From NCBI RefSeq assembly GCF_000142905.1, contig NW_013657676.1:375256-439255 (forward strand): a DNA stretch of 64,000 bases. The letters are read 5' to 3'. The notes under the pieces were generated by a model. That model was not told the DNA's origin, made no database searches, and saw only the letters and a list, made by a program, of their open reading frames with translations. The DNA comes from Thecamonas trahens ATCC 50062. Taxonomy: Eukaryota > Apusozoa > Apusomonadida > Apusomonadidae. This document shows, piece after piece, positions 63,846-64,000 of the stretch; within the stretch, counting starts at the first letter, position 1, and every line of letters starts with the position of its first letter. The translations under genes and the position numbers were made by a program.

Positions 63846-64000
63846 ATGGCGGAGAACGTGCAGGCGGAGACAACTCAAGCCGACTACATGGTGTTTGGGA
63901 AGACCGGGTGGATTGGTGGCAAGCTCATTGAGCTGCTGAAGGAGCAGGGCAAGTCGGTCCATGCTGCCGAGTCGCGGCTGGAGAACCGTGAGGCGGTGGC
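63846..64000 (+). CDS. Nucleotide-sugar epimerase/reductase, 5' end (rhamnose synthesis, partial)
   Basis: Starts at ATG 63846 and runs off the right edge after 51 full codons. The sequence DYMVFGKTGWIGGKLIELLK, followed by a SRLENR stretch, matches the NAD(P)-binding start of the bifunctional dTDP/UDP-4-keto-6-deoxyglucose 3,5-epimerase/4-reductase (UER1/NRS and the C-terminal half of plant RHM). The GKTGWIGG form of the glycine-rich loop is characteristic. It would make UDP- or dTDP-rhamnose for glycans. The Met before VFGKTG is a possible alternative start. Only the first Rossmann strand and helix are visible here. Confidence 0.8.
   Translation, partial: MAENVQAETTQADYMVFGKTGWIGGKLIELLKEQGKSVHAAESRLENREAV

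Overview
The window is nuclear DNA from a GC-rich, very compact eukaryotic genome. It carries spliceosomal introns, a Pol III largest subunit, Integrator, clathrin-type, AP-5 and GARP/EARP-type trafficking genes, a peroxisome biogenesis gene and a mitochondrial Rieske protein. An integrin-alpha-like receptor, the base composition, and homopolymer-rich noncoding DNA together suggest an apusomonad such as Thecamonas trahens. That assignment is inference; the sequence itself only shows a free-living-type protist.

Layout from left to right: the 3' end of an unidentified + gene; an ankyrin-repeat gene (-); TBCCD1 (+); VPS50/syndetin (-); a small coiled-coil gene (+); a CASD1-type O-acetyltransferase (-); a ubiquitin hydrolase with an embedded UBA domain (+); a coiled-coil protein kinase (-); a CIR-N/RS protein (+); INTS11 (-); GMPPB (+); an alveolin-like 13-residue-repeat protein (+); a VOC-cupin protein (+); a clathrin terminal-domain-only protein (+); POLR3A (-); ARL8 (+); PGAP1 (+); AP5M1 (-); a DH-PH RhoGEF (-); a 95-residue helical protein (-); a Stealth-like Golgi protein (-); PEX3 (-); a 100-N assembly gap; a membrane J protein (+); EXO1 (+); a small acidic-tailed protein (+); trehalase with an internal 399-nt duplication (+); a 1942-residue helical protein ending in a CAAX box (-); the Rieske protein (+); the integrin-alpha-like receptor (+); a W/G-motif protein (-); and the 5' end of a nucleotide-sugar epimerase/reductase (+).

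The genes form no operon. Several independently serve endomembrane traffic (VPS50, ARL8, AP5M1, the clathrin-like propeller), Golgi and ER glycan work (CASD1, GMPPB, PGAP1, the Stealth-like protein) and RNA synthesis or processing (POLR3A, INTS11, CIR-N). Gene orientation largely alternates. Convergent neighbours are almost abutting, and one pair overlaps at the stop codons.

Four genes (TBCCD1, the ubiquitin hydrolase, the alveolin-like gene, EXO1) each appear to lack exactly one base, which most likely reflects deletion errors in the assembly. Most introns I could place lie within the first 60 codons, and six of ten inferred donors begin GTACG. The most novel-looking items are the alveolin-like protein, the clathrin terminal-domain-only protein, the prenylated giant helical protein, the degenerate Stealth protein and the trehalase duplication. 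No tRNA, rRNA, transposon or CRISPR array was recognised.
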